A stretch of DNA of 64,000 nt from Dyadobacter sp. (GTDB taxonomy: Bacteria > Bacteroidota > Bacteroidia > Cytophagales > Spirosomataceae). A model generated the notes under the pieces. That model was given only the letters and a program-made list of their open reading frames with translations, searched no databases and was not told where the DNA came from. Both the position numbers and the translations under genes were made by a program. Below are positions 9,423 through 18,204 of the stretch, one piece after another. The stretch spans positions 908,537 through 972,536 of the forward strand of contig NZ_JAGIAS010000003.1 of the NCBI RefSeq assembly GCF_017744695.1. Direction: 5' to 3'. Numbering within the stretch: position 1 is the stretch's first letter; each line of letters opens with the position of its first letter.

Positions 9423-9468
9423 ATCTCAAATTGACTAGTTTCAAATAAAGATAACCCAACAAACCAAG

Positions 9469-10854
9469 TTACCCTATTTTCAAATGAAAAGACTTGGGCC
9501 GCGTCAATGCCTCGTAACCTACCACCGACAATGTACAGCCACGTCCCGAATTCTTCACGCCCGTCCACGCCAGTGCGGGGTCGAGGTAATCGCAGCGGTT
9601 CATGAACCAGGTGCCGGTTTCGACTCGCTCGCCGATTTGTAATGCCGCGTCGACATCCGAAGTCCAGATGGAAGCGGTAAGACCGTACTGACTATCGTTC
9701 ATCAGCCGAATAGCCTCTTCATCGCTGGCGACCGGCATAATACCTACTACCGGCGCGAAAGTTTCCTCCGTCATAATGTCCATCGAATGATTGACATTCA
9801 CGAGCACCTGCGGTGCCAGGTAGGGCGTCCCCGACTGGTGCGCCGGAAACAATGCCGGGTCGATCAATGCGGTAGCTCCTTGTGCCACAGCGTCATCAAT
9901 CTGTTTCTGGGCAAAGCTCGCCGCTGATGTTCTCACCATCGGCCCCAAGGTCGTTTCAGCATCACGCGGATCACCAAGCACATATGTTTTGGTCAGTTCT
10001 TCAAAACCCTTGATAAAATCATCATAAACGGCCTGATGCACATAAATGCGCTCGATTCCGCAGCACGACTGACCGGAATTGAAGAAAGAACCGTCCACCA
10101 GGTTTTCAACCGCGTCGGCCAGGTTCGCATCCGCGCGCACGTACGCGGGATCTTTCCCGCCCAATTCGAGCCCGCCAACGATGAACCGCTCATTAATCGC
10201 CTTCTGCACCGCATGACCACCTTCTACCGAGCCGGTAAATGCCACATAATCGATCCGCATGTCGCCTATCACTTGGGCTACCTGATCATGACTTAAATGC
10301 AGATATTGAAATACACCCTCCGGCAAACCCGCGTATTCGAATGCTGCCGCATAGCGCTCGGCGCAAAGGGGCGTCTGCTGCGCGTGCTTCAAAATCACTG
10401 CATTACCCGACATGATGGCCGGTATCACGGAGTTTACAGATGTCAGGTAAGGATAATTCCATGGCGCCACCACGAACACCACGCCCAGCGGTTCTCTTTT
10501 TACAAATCTTTTGAAACCCGGAATTTCATCGACTTCCACATCCGCCAGCGCTTTTTCCGCCACCGAAATCATATAATTAGCCCGCTCCTGGAAGCCGCGA
10601 CGGATCTCATTCGCCGTGTAGCGAACAGGCCGCCCCATTTGCCAGGTGAGTTCCAGACCGATTTCCTCCGCATTATTCAGGAAATATTCGACCGCCTTCC
10701 GACAAATCGTCTCGCGCTCTGCCAGCGTCGTTTTTTTCCATTCCTTCTGCGCGGCTACCGCTTTTTCCAAAGCAGCCTCCACGGCCTGTGCGTTCGCCAG
10801 TTCGCGCTCCACATACACAGAGCCATCGATCGGACTTATTGTTTTTTGAGTCAT
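9469..10854 (-). CDS. NAD(P)-dependent aldehyde dehydrogenase
   Basis: A 461-residue ALDH-superfamily enzyme that oxidises an aldehyde to the acid. VVAPWNYP, the Glu in LELGGKDP and the catalytic Cys in NSGQSCCG are all present. The frame is open to 10920, but MTQKTISPIDGS at 10854 is the better start because the upstream part is an unlikely translation of a purine-rich spacer. The two enzymes upstream in the same direction are an SDR and a glutamine-synthetase-like ligase, so the substrate may be a gamma-glutamylated aldehyde as for PuuC (inference). Confidence 0.9.
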   Translation of the reverse strand: MTQKTISPIDGSVYVERELANAQAVEAALEKAVAAQKEWKKTTLAERETICRKAVEYFLNNAEEIGLELTWQMGRPVRYTANEIRRGFQERANYMISVAEKALADVEVDEIPGFKRFVKREPLGVVFVVAPWNYPYLTSVNSVIPAIMSGNAVILKHAQQTPLCAERYAAAFEYAGLPEGVFQYLHLSHDQVAQVIGDMRIDYVAFTGSVEGGHAVQKAINERFIVGGLELGGKDPAYVRADANLADAVENLVDGSFFNSGQSCCGIERIYVHQAVYDDFIKGFEELTKTYVLGDPRDAETTLGPMVRTSAASFAQKQIDDAVAQGATALIDPALFPAHQSGTPYLAPQVLVNVNHSMDIMTEETFAPVVGIMPVASDEEAIRLMNDSQYGLTASIWTSDVDAALQIGERVETGTWFMNRCDYLDPALAWTGVKNSGRGCTLSVVGYEALTRPKSFHLKIG

Positions 10855-10860
10855 TTTTTG

Positions 10861-10986
10861 AAAGGGAGAAAAGGAGGAATGGAGTAAAGGGAGGATGAAG
10901 AAGGAAGAAAAATCAATCAATGACCTAATGACTCAATGATTTAAACTTTCTTCCCCTTCCTCCTTCTTCCCTTTCCTCCTTCCTCC
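10861..10986. repeat. G/A-rich low-complexity island with inverted arms
   Basis: The spacer between the SDR and aldehyde dehydrogenase genes has a purine-only-like tract (10861-10911) and, after about 30 ordinary bases, a matching pyrimidine tract (10944-10986), forming an imperfect inverted repeat. Bases 10877-10900 match 21 of 24 positions at 17227-17250, so this is a dispersed element rather than random composition. Confidence 0.5.
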
Positions 10987-10987
10987 A

Positions 10988-11761
10988 TTAAAGAGGTGTT
11001 ACATAAGCCGAGGTAATACCGCCGTCGACCAGGAAGTCGGTGCCGGTAACGAAAGAGGCCTCGTCTGAGGCAAGGAACAATGCGGCGTAAGCCATTTCCT
11101 TCGCTTCGCCGAAACGGCCCATCGGGATGTGTACCAGCCGGCGTTGTTTCTTTTCTTCGGTATTCAAAAACTTCATCAGCAACTCCGTGCGCAGCGGGCC
11201 CGGGCACAATGCGTTCACACGGATATTCTCCCGCGCGTGGATGACCGCGAGCTCGCGTGTGAGCGCGAGCACCGCCCCCTTGCTTGCAGTGTAAGCAACC
11301 TGCGGCGTAGCAGCACCCAAAATAGCCACAAATGAAGCCGTATTAATGATAGAACCGCCACCTGCGCGCTTCAATGCCGGTATACCATATTTACAACCCA
11401 GGAAAACACCCTTCGCGTTGATATTCATCGTCAGGTCCCAGATCGCCTCCTCCGTAGTGACGGCATTATCGTCGTCGCTATGCATGATACCCGCATTATT
11501 GAAAAGGATATTCAGCTTGCCGAATTTTTCTTCGGTAAATGCCACCGCGGCTTCGCAGTCAGCCGCTTTGGAAACATCCGAATGCAAAAAGTAAGCCTCT
11601 CCGCCGTTTTTCACAATCTCATCGACGGTCTCCTGACCGGCAGCGTCGTTCACATCCGTAACGACGATCTTAGCCCCTTCTTTGGCAAATAAAATAGCAG
11701 TTTCACGACCGATTCCGCCGCTTCCACCTGTAATAAGCGCGACCTTGTTCTCTAAGCGCAT
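10988..11761 (-). CDS. Short-chain dehydrogenase/reductase (SDR)
   Basis: A 257-residue classical SDR. The cofactor motif TGGSGGIG is at residues 11-18, NNAG near 90, and the active-site Ser in NTASF and the YTASK tetrad follow. Asp in VVTDVND suggests NAD(H) preference. It likely interconverts an alcohol and a carbonyl compound. It lies between the glutamine-synthetase-like gene (39 bases upstream) and the aldehyde dehydrogenase, which fits an alcohol-to-aldehyde-to-acid sequence on one substrate. The substrate cannot be read from sequence. Confidence 0.9.
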   Translation of the reverse strand: MRLENKVALITGGSGGIGRETAILFAKEGAKIVVTDVNDAAGQETVDEIVKNGGEAYFLHSDVSKAADCEAAVAFTEEKFGKLNILFNNAGIMHSDDDNAVTTEEAIWDLTMNINAKGVFLGCKYGIPALKRAGGGSIINTASFVAILGAATPQVAYTASKGAVLALTRELAVIHARENIRVNALCPGPLRTELLMKFLNTEEKKQRRLVHIPMGRFGEAKEMAYAALFLASDEASFVTGTDFLVDGGITSAYVTPL

Positions 11762-11800
11762 GGGTTTGATTGGTTATGTTTTTTGGATAGTAACGAGTGA

Positions 11801-13177
11801 TTAAATCTGTTCAAAATACCGCTTCCGCTCCCAGTCTGTCACGGAGGTATCATACGCCCGCTGCTCGGTTTTGAAAAAATGCGTGTAATGCTCCACCACT
11901 TCCTCTCCGAATGCCGCTTTGGCAAAAGGGCTATTCTCAAACAATGCAATGGATTCCGCGAGTGTGTAAGGTACGCGTGGCAAATGTGCAGCAGCGTAAA
12001 TATCGCCGATAAAGCATTCGGGCGGCTCAATGCGATTGCGGATCCCGTCGAGGCCTGACGCCAGCGACGCCGCAAATGCAAGATAGGGGTTGCAATCCGC
12101 ACCTGGAATGCGGCATTCGATGCGCAGGCTGGAACCGCTTCCTACCACCCTGAAACCCGCCGTGCGGTTGTCGTAACTCCACGCAAGCCGCGTAGGTGCC
12201 CACGAGCCGTCGACAAACCGTTTGTAGGAATTAACCGTCGGCGCATAGAATGGCATTACATCCGGCACGTGTTTGATCCAGCCGCCAAGGAACCAGCGGA
12301 AAATATCCGAGCCCTTAACGGGCCCGAACTGCTGATCGCCGTCGAAGATATTCTTTCCGTCTTTCCACAAGCTCATGTGAATATGGCTACTGGAACCGGC
12401 CTGATCGGTCGCGAATTTCGCCATGAATGTCACGGAAAGGCCCATTGCATCCGCAACTTCCTTCATGCACTGCTTGTACACGATGTGGTTGTCGGCCATG
12501 GAAAGCACATCCGCATATTTCACATTCAGCTCGTGTTGCCCCAAACCCCATTCACCTTTGGAAGTTTCGACAGCAATGCCGGAGTTTTTCAAATGCCTGC
12601 GGACGGCCGAAGTATATTTTTCGTTCCGGGTCCCTTGCATGATGTGGTAATCTTCAAGGTAATATCCCGCAGGACTCAGATTCTGGTAGTTCTGCTGAAA
12701 TGCCTGTTTATAACTGTTTTCGAGCAGATAATACTCCAATTCGGAAGCAGCAAAGCATTCCACCCCATCGCCTGCCAGCGAAGCCAGTTGTTTTTTCAAC
12801 AACGATCTCGGCGCTATCGACTCCAACTGATGCGATTTGTCGTTATGTACATCGCAAATCACCAATGCGGTTTTGTCGAGCCAGTCGGCGATGCGCAGGG
12901 TAGCGAGGTCGGGCACCAAATGAAAATCCCCGTAGCCGAGCTCCCAGTTGGCATAACGATAGCCCGGTACCGGCTCCATGGCCATATCGGTCGTGAGCAG
13001 GTAATTGCAGCCGTGCGTGCCCGATTTGGAAACCGAATCGAGGAAATAGTCGGCATCCACACGCTTGCCCATGAGCCGGCCGTAATGGTCCGTAAATGCA
13101 ACAACAATGGTTTCAATCTCCCCTCCCCCAATCTTGCCCGAAAGTTCATCCAGCGTCAGAAATCCTTTTTTACTCAT
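11801..13177 (-). CDS. Glutamine-synthetase-like gamma-glutamyl ligase
   Basis: A 458-residue type III/PuuA-like glutamine synthetase homologue, which ligates glutamate to ammonia or an amine using ATP. The N-terminal beta-grasp part includes DHYGRLMGKR. Metal-ligand candidates are ASELEYY (144-150) and GQHELN (213-218), and the nucleotide-binding stretch AGSSSHIHMS is at 260-269. The usual adenylylation loop was not found. With an SDR, ALDH and class I GATase downstream on the same strand, an amine or amino-alcohol glutamylation role is more likely than bulk ammonia assimilation. Confidence 0.85.
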   Translation of the reverse strand: MSKKGFLTLDELSGKIGGGEIETIVVAFTDHYGRLMGKRVDADYFLDSVSKSGTHGCNYLLTTDMAMEPVPGYRYANWELGYGDFHLVPDLATLRIADWLDKTALVICDVHNDKSHQLESIAPRSLLKKQLASLAGDGVECFAASELEYYLLENSYKQAFQQNYQNLSPAGYYLEDYHIMQGTRNEKYTSAVRRHLKNSGIAVETSKGEWGLGQHELNVKYADVLSMADNHIVYKQCMKEVADAMGLSVTFMAKFATDQAGSSSHIHMSLWKDGKNIFDGDQQFGPVKGSDIFRWFLGGWIKHVPDVMPFYAPTVNSYKRFVDGSWAPTRLAWSYDNRTAGFRVVGSGSSLRIECRIPGADCNPYLAFAASLASGLDGIRNRIEPPECFIGDIYAAAHLPRVPYTLAESIALFENSPFAKAAFGEEVVEHYTHFFKTEQRAYDTSVTDWERKRYFEQI

Positions 13178-13206
13178 TAGAAAGGGTTGGTTTAGCGCAG
13201 TTTATT

Positions 13207-13830
13207 TTATCGCAACTTGTCTACTTTGGCATTCATTGGAAATTTCAGCACCACCTTTTTACCGGAAGCTTTTTCCAGCATGGGCGTCAGTATTTTTTGG
13301 GCATTCTCCTTAGTCTGGTCGAGAATACCCATGTCGAGGGCCGATTGCTGGATTTGCTTTTCGGCTTGCTTGTAAGCCTCCTGCACCAGCTTCGCCTCGT
13401 CGGTAAAGGCATATTCAGTATTATAAACTTTTGACTTACTATGGTCTATTTTAAAAACACACAACTCGGGCTCGGGCATGTTGATCACCAACGTTTCTGC
13501 ATCGGAGGTAATGTCTTCCATAGAAATTTTAGCCAGATCCACACAGCCAATAGCCTCCCCCTGCACGATCAGGATCGCTTTCGCATTCGGTAGCCACATT
13601 TTTGCGATTTCCTGTTCCACCACATCTTTAAAGTTGTATTTCACAACTTCAAGTTTGCCCATGGAGCTGACCTCCTGCAAAACCACGGTGTGCATCGCCT
13701 CCACCTTATCCTCCCCGCCAAGCCATTCGGGCAACCAGCTTCCGGTCTTGAAACCCGACCATAAGGCGTTAATCCCGGCCAAAAGCAAAATCAATACGAG
13801 CAGCCGCACCAGCCACGATATGATACGCAT
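13207..13830 (-). CDS. DUF4230 domain protein, membrane-anchored
   Basis: A 207-residue protein with one N-terminal membrane helix (about residues 5-23, LVRLLVLILLLAG) followed by a DUF4230 domain predicted outside the membrane. Typical features are the conserved start VVLQEVSSMGKLEVVKYNF and a late cluster of helices. The family's function is unknown. It follows the transporter by 3 bases and precedes the glutamine-synthetase-like gene by 29, so it is probably part of the same transcript. Confidence 0.8.
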   Translation of the reverse strand: MRIISWLVRLLVLILLLAGINALWSGFKTGSWLPEWLGGEDKVEAMHTVVLQEVSSMGKLEVVKYNFKDVVEQEIAKMWLPNAKAILIVQGEAIGCVDLAKISMEDITSDAETLVINMPEPELCVFKIDHSKSKVYNTEYAFTDEAKLVQEAYKQAEKQIQQSALDMGILDQTKENAQKILTPMLEKASGKKVVLKFPMNAKVDKLR

Positions 13831-13833
13831 ACA

Positions 13834-14847
13834 TTATTTTTTAAGTACAAAATCTTTCGCGGCTTCCGGCTCCCTGGCCATCCGCTGGGCTATAATGCTG
13901 GCGGCTATCAGCTGCAATGCGTGATAAAGCATAATCGGCAGGAGCATTAAACCGGCCTCCGGGCCTGCGAACAGCACTTTGGACATCACCGCACCTTGTA
14001 CCAGCGATTTTTTGGAACCACAAAACACCGCGGTAACTTTATCCTCCCGGTTGAAATGCAGCAACCCGCCAATGAATGTCAGCAGGAAATAGATCCCGAA
14101 AAACAGCGCGAGCATTCCTATCCCTAAAAATACAATTTCTTTTATTCCGAGCGAATCGAACAGGTGCTCACCGAACGATTCGCAAAAAGAAGTGTACACG
14201 ATCAGCAAAATCGACGACTGGTCGAAATAGCGTATACACTTTTTATGGCGCTCGGCGTAATGGCCCCAGCGGCTATTCAGGGCAATTCCGGCGAATACCG
14301 GAAATAGTACTTGCATGGCCAGCTTTCCGACTACCGAAAGGAGATCAAAATGTCCGGGCCCCGAATCCAGCACGAGGCCCATCCATAATGGCGTGATAAA
14401 AACACCGATCAGACTGGAAATGCTCGCATTGAATATCGCCGCAGGAATATTGCCGCGTGCAATCGACACCATTACCACCGACGATGAAACGGTGGAAGGC
14501 AGGACGGTCAGGAAGAAGATCGCCAGCCACATCACCTGCCCTTCTTCGCTCTGAAAAAATGGCCTGAATGCGAGCGCTAATACGGGGAAAAGTACAAATG
14601 TCGACAAATGCACCATCACGTGCAGCCGCCAGTTCACGAGCCCGGCTTTCAGCTTTTCGGGACTGAGCCGAAGGCCATAAAAGAAGAATATGACTGAAAC
14701 CGCATAGGTCGAGACGGTGGAGAGGTGCAGCGGGCTATCCTTCATACCCGGCGCAGGCCAGAGCCAGGCAAGCAGGATCATACTGAGCAATGCGAGCATA
14801 AAACCGTCCAAACCGGCTTTTTTTGCAGTATCAATGAATTTACGCAT
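13834..14847 (-). CDS. Bile acid:sodium symporter-like (SBF-like) transporter
   Basis: An inner-membrane transporter of the SBF-like family (YfeH type) with about ten hydrophobic segments and conserved STVSSSVVMVSIA and FCGSKKSLVQG regions. Substrate is unknown: family relatives carry bile acids or other organic anions. The frame is open from 14865, but MRKFIDTAKK at 14847 is a more natural N-terminus, giving 337 residues. It is the first gene of the minus-strand run and may import a compound used by the downstream enzymes (inference). Confidence 0.85.
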   Translation of the reverse strand: MRKFIDTAKKAGLDGFMLALLSMILLAWLWPAPGMKDSPLHLSTVSTYAVSVIFFFYGLRLSPEKLKAGLVNWRLHVMVHLSTFVLFPVLALAFRPFFQSEEGQVMWLAIFFLTVLPSTVSSSVVMVSIARGNIPAAIFNASISSLIGVFITPLWMGLVLDSGPGHFDLLSVVGKLAMQVLFPVFAGIALNSRWGHYAERHKKCIRYFDQSSILLIVYTSFCESFGEHLFDSLGIKEIVFLGIGMLALFFGIYFLLTFIGGLLHFNREDKVTAVFCGSKKSLVQGAVMSKVLFAGPEAGLMLLPIMLYHALQLIAASIIAQRMAREPEAAKDFVLKK

Positions 14848-15088
14848 ATAAAAAATCAACATCACCCGACAGAAGCGACGGGAAACTGACGTTTACAAGA
14901 AAATGGAAAACTGTCAGAAATAAAACCCGGTGTGTCCATTAATAGTGTCAATTGTTTCAAAATGCTATTTCGGGTAAATGAGGGGCGCGCGCCACTTTCC
15001 CCAATAATATCAGGAACAGCCAATACCTGCAAACGCATTTCCTGATAACTACAACCGACTATCTGTCCGCAACAATACCTGACCACTA

Positions 15089-15916
15089 ATGACAACTCCT
15101 GACAAAATACTTTTGACGATCGTCCTCACAATCATGAGCGTTTTACCCTCAACGGCACAGTACAAACTCGTCTGGGCCGATGAATTCGACTACGATGGCG
15201 CGCCCGACCCGAATGTATGGCAGCCCGAAAAAGGCTTCACCCGAAACCACGAAGACCAATGGTACCAGGGCGATAATGCCTATTGCAAAGGAGGTTATCT
15301 GATCATCGAAGCCAAAAAGGAACGGGTCAAAAACCCTAACTACAAACCGGGTAGCAGCAATTGGAAAGAAAGCCGGGAATACGCCGAATACACCTCAGCC
15401 AGCATGATCACACGCGGCAAAAAGAGCTTTCAGTACGGCCGCTTCGAAATGCGTGCCAAAATCGATACCCGCTCAGGTATCTGGCCGGCATTCTGGACGC
15501 TGGGCGATAGGGGTGAATGGCCGGACAATGGCGAAATAGATATCATGGAATTTTACAGGGGAATGTTGCTGGCAAATCTCGCCTGGGGCTCCAATGAGCG
15601 CTACAAGCCTATCTGGAATACCAACAAAAAGCAGATCAGCACCTTCAATGACCCGGACTGGTCGTCCAAGTTCCACGTATGGCGGATGGATTGGGACGAA
15701 AACTCGATCAAAATATATGTCGACGATATGCTGATGGCCTCACAGGATCAGGCCAAGGCCATTAATGCCAAAAACAACGACATTACGCCTTTCAAGCAGC
15801 CCCATTACATTCTGCTGGGAATGGCATTAGGAGGAGATAACGGCGGCGATCTGTCCCAAACAGATTTCCCCGCCCGCTTTGAAGTGGATTATGTGAGGGT
15901 TTACCAGAAACAGTGA
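15089..15916 (+). CDS. Secreted beta-glucanase, glycoside hydrolase family 16
   Basis: A 275-residue GH16 enzyme, probably a laminarinase or related beta-1,3/1,4-glucanase. A signal peptide of about 24 residues ends in STAQ, so the enzyme is exported. The catalytic signature GEIDIME gives nucleophile Glu149 and acid/base Glu154, with the Trp-rich IWPAFWTLGD strand before it. It ends with the characteristic VDYVRVYQ strand, so it is a single-domain enzyme with no sorting or carbohydrate-binding module. The 241 bases before it hold no other gene. Confidence 0.92.
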   Translation: MTTPDKILLTIVLTIMSVLPSTAQYKLVWADEFDYDGAPDPNVWQPEKGFTRNHEDQWYQGDNAYCKGGYLIIEAKKERVKNPNYKPGSSNWKESREYAEYTSASMITRGKKSFQYGRFEMRAKIDTRSGIWPAFWTLGDRGEWPDNGEIDIMEFYRGMLLANLAWGSNERYKPIWNTNKKQISTFNDPDWSSKFHVWRMDWDENSIKIYVDDMLMASQDQAKAINAKNNDITPFKQPHYILLGMALGGDNGGDLSQTDFPARFEVDYVRVYQKQ

Positions 15917-15964
15917 GACTTCGGCGGTCAGCTATCGGCTGGCGGCCATTGCTCCCGCGCCTCG

Positions 15965-17122
15965 TCAAATCGCCGGTTTCATCGAAGGAACACTTTTTCT
16001 GACCCTTTTCGGTGTTTTCTTCCTTCTCCCCCACCAGATCACAAAGCCAGTTACGGGCAAAGAAGCGCAAATCAGACTGGCGCAGAACATGAGTATCTTG
16101 CCCGGTAAACCCAGGATTGCCCCTGTATGGATGTCGTAATTCATACGGCGCAATGTCTGCGCGAAGTTTGCCTCGCTGTATTTGCCGGTATACGGCCCTT
16201 CCGCCTTAATCTTTTTGACCGAATATTGGTCAAAATAGTGATAATCCACATTGTAATAGGTGCCTTCCCGGAAGTTCACATACGAGAATATCGACTCAGC
16301 CTTTTCGGTTGGAAAGGATATATTGAGGGTTGAATATTTGGGATATTCCTTTTGCAACTGGAACCAGGCTTTGTCCACAGCCTGCATCGGGCCGGTTACC
16401 TGCGCGGTCGAAACAGTGTCGGAAAGCGGGTTATAATACATATCCGATCCCTTTCCGCCGGTAACAGTATAAAGCCCCTGCGAAAACCACTGAAAGCCCC
16501 AAACCAGGCCGGTTACAGCCAGTATCACACCGATGGACATGACGTAGAAACCCAATACATTATGCAGGTCATAATTTTTACGTCGCCAAGCCGCATTCCA
16601 TTTGATCGAAAAGCGTTGTTTCGCGGCCGATTTATTTTTGGGCCACCATAACACCATTCCGCTGATCATCATAAAAAAGAAAACCAGCGTCGCCGAGGCT
16701 ACTACCGTCTGCCCGTATTTCTCCGGTAGCCAGAGATAATAGTGCCCATGGAGGATGAAGTGGAAGAAATCGTCGTCCTCATTCCAGATGTGCTCCACTT
16801 TCCCGGTGTATTGATTGATATAGACGACGTAATAATATTCCGGATCGAGATTGTAAAAACCGACCTGCGCATTGCGGTCGGGTGTATCGTAGAGTACCCC
16901 TTTGGCTACTTTGCCAGGCAGCGCCTTTTTGGCAATTTCGGCAAGTTGCGAGGGAGGTAATACCTTGCCGTCGGTCGGACCTTTTACAAACATGTAAGGC
17001 TGTGTAATGCTTTTGATTTCCTGCTCAAATGCCAGTATACAACCCGTGATGGAAATAATAAACACCATAATGCCTGAGACAAGCCCCAGGTACAGATGTA
17101 GTTTTCCAATCCATTTTTTCAT
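15965..17122 (-). CDS. PepSY-associated transmembrane protein (PiuB-like)
   Basis: A 385-residue inner-membrane protein of the PepSY_TM family, found with siderophore or haem uptake and proposed to act in reduction or release of imported iron. Features are an N-terminal GKLHLYLGLVSGI helix, periplasmic PepSY regions, the HFILHGHYYLWLP segment, further helices, and a C-terminal TGFVIWWGRRKK helix. The start at 17122 follows GGAGG at good spacing, better than the upstream in-frame start at 17155. A TCTAAAT motif shared with the TonB receptor upstream region lies at 17143-17158. Confidence 0.85.
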   Translation of the reverse strand: MKKWIGKLHLYLGLVSGIMVFIISITGCILAFEQEIKSITQPYMFVKGPTDGKVLPPSQLAEIAKKALPGKVAKGVLYDTPDRNAQVGFYNLDPEYYYVVYINQYTGKVEHIWNEDDDFFHFILHGHYYLWLPEKYGQTVVASATLVFFFMMISGMVLWWPKNKSAAKQRFSIKWNAAWRRKNYDLHNVLGFYVMSIGVILAVTGLVWGFQWFSQGLYTVTGGKGSDMYYNPLSDTVSTAQVTGPMQAVDKAWFQLQKEYPKYSTLNISFPTEKAESIFSYVNFREGTYYNVDYHYFDQYSVKKIKAEGPYTGKYSEANFAQTLRRMNYDIHTGAILGLPGKILMFCASLICASLPVTGFVIWWGRRKKTPKRVRKSVPSMKPAI

Positions 17123-17142
17123 CGATCCTCCGCTGGTTATCT

Positions 17143-17158
17143 TATTTAGACTCAATTA
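17143..17158 (-). promoter_or_regulatory. Candidate metal-responsive operator upstream of the PepSY gene
   Basis: Read on the minus strand this is AATTGAGTCTAAATAA. Its AGTCTAAAT core is identical to the two direct repeats before the TonB-dependent receptor (31206-31252). It lies about 20 bases before the start codon, where repressor binding would block expression. It is flanked by TATCTTA and TAAGATA inverted arms (17139-17145, 17166-17172). Confidence 0.45.
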
Positions 17159-17196
17159 AGACTGCTAAGATAAGGCGAACGATGTGAACGACCAAA

Positions 17197-17251
17197 AAGG
17201 ATGAAAGCGGGGATGGAGAAAGGGAAGAATGGAGGAAAGGGAGGAAGATGC
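17197..17251. repeat. Second G/A-rich island
   Basis: A purine-rich stretch between the PepSY and carbonic anhydrase genes. Bases 17227-17250 match 10877-10900 at 21 of 24 positions. It directly precedes a small hairpin (CGAAGGT/ACCTTCG, 17267-17282) and the long hairpin at 17290-17362. Confidence 0.45.
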
Positions 17252-17289
17252 TTTAACGGGGTGGCGCGAAGGTGAACCTTCGTGACTTG

Positions 17290-17362
17290 TATTCGCAGGC
17301 CTCCGGCCGGTCAATACTGTAAGGCACGATTACCGTATTGACCGGCCGGAGGCCTGCGAATA
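17290..17362. repeat. Long near-perfect hairpin (27-bp perfect arms)
   Basis: A 27-base arm starting TATTCGCAGGCC (17290-17316) is repeated exactly in inverted orientation at 17336-17362. Pairing continues inward through 17322/17330 with one mismatch, leaving a 7-base loop. The stem is very GC-rich (CCTCCGGCCGG core) and there is no following T tract on either side. It is either a terminator/insulator between two minus-strand genes or a REP/MITE-like element. Confidence 0.75.
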
Positions 17363-17397
17363 ATGCGTACAAATCAGGAGATTTGCGCAAGCTTGTA

Positions 17398-18027
17398 CTA
17401 AAAATCGTAGCGGTAAATCCCTTCCACTTTCGTGGTCGGCGGCATGTGCGCGAGGGTTTTCAACTGCCCGTCGTGCAGGCCGAATACCCAGCCGTGCAAA
17501 TGCAGTTCCTGCCCCTGATGCCACGCGCCTTGTACAATGCTCGTCTGCGCGAGGTTATGCACCTGTTGGATCACATTGAGTTCAACGAGCCGGTCGAAGC
17601 GCTTTTTCTCGTCTTCGATCGCATCCAGCTCGGTTGCGAATTTGTCGTATACATCCTTGATATTATGCAGCCAGCGATTAATCAGCCCCAGGTCCTTGTG
17701 CATCATGGACGCTTTTACACCACCGCATTGGTAATGTCCTACTACCAGGATATGCCTCACTTTCAACACTTCCACGGCGTATTGCAGCACGCTGAGCATA
17801 TTCATATCCGTATGCACCACAAGGTTGGCCACATTCCGGTGTACAAACATTTCGCCCGGTTGCGAGCCTGTGAGATCCTCGGCAGGTACACGGCTATCCG
17901 AACATCCGATCCAGAGGAAATCTGGTTGCTGATCCTTCGCCAGGTTGTCAAAATACGTTTCGTCCACTTCGAGCTGGCGGGCTGCCCAGGATTTGTTGGC
18001 GGTTAACAGGCGGTTAATAAGTTCCAT
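17398..18027 (-). CDS. Beta-class carbonic anhydrase
   Basis: A 209-residue zinc enzyme interconverting CO2 and bicarbonate. With the start at 18027 the zinc ligands are Cys42 (in CSDSR, with Asp44 and Arg46), His98 and Cys101 (in GHYQCGG). The frame is open to 18063, but MELINRLL matches normal family N-termini. It is a single gene, divergent from ileS, with the long hairpin beyond its 3' end. Confidence 0.92.
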   Translation of the reverse strand: MELINRLLTANKSWAARQLEVDETYFDNLAKDQQPDFLWIGCSDSRVPAEDLTGSQPGEMFVHRNVANLVVHTDMNMLSVLQYAVEVLKVRHILVVGHYQCGGVKASMMHKDLGLINRWLHNIKDVYDKFATELDAIEDEKKRFDRLVELNVIQQVHNLAQTSIVQGAWHQGQELHLHGWVFGLHDGQLKTLAHMPPTTKVEGIYRYDF

Positions 18028-18115
18028 TTTGTGATTGATGGTTGAAGTACCAAAATAATACAATCTCTCTCAGATTCATTCAAAAGCGTACATCCTTTTA
18101 GCGGAAAAAAATCCG

Positions 18116-18123
18116 TAATTTTG
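18116..18123 (+). promoter_or_regulatory. ileS: -7 box of the ileS promoter
   Basis: TAATTTTG matches the Bacteroidota sigma-A -7 consensus TAnnTTTG exactly and lies 82 bases before the preferred ileS start. The leader contains GGGCAAATGCCC, a small hairpin. No T-box-like structure was recognised. Confidence 0.55.
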
Positions 18124-18204
18124 CACTCTTAAAATCCGGAGAGGGTTATAAGTAGTGCTATTTACATGATCGGCCAGGGCAAATGCCCGACGCTAACAAC
18201 CCAT

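Noticed and set aside
12269..13180. Long plus-strand frame over the glutamine-synthetase-like gene
   Set aside because: Antisense shadow; the minus-strand protein has all family motifs.
14848..15088. Minus-strand frame between the SBF-like and GH16 genes
   Set aside because: Short, no leader, no recognisable content; region treated as intergenic.
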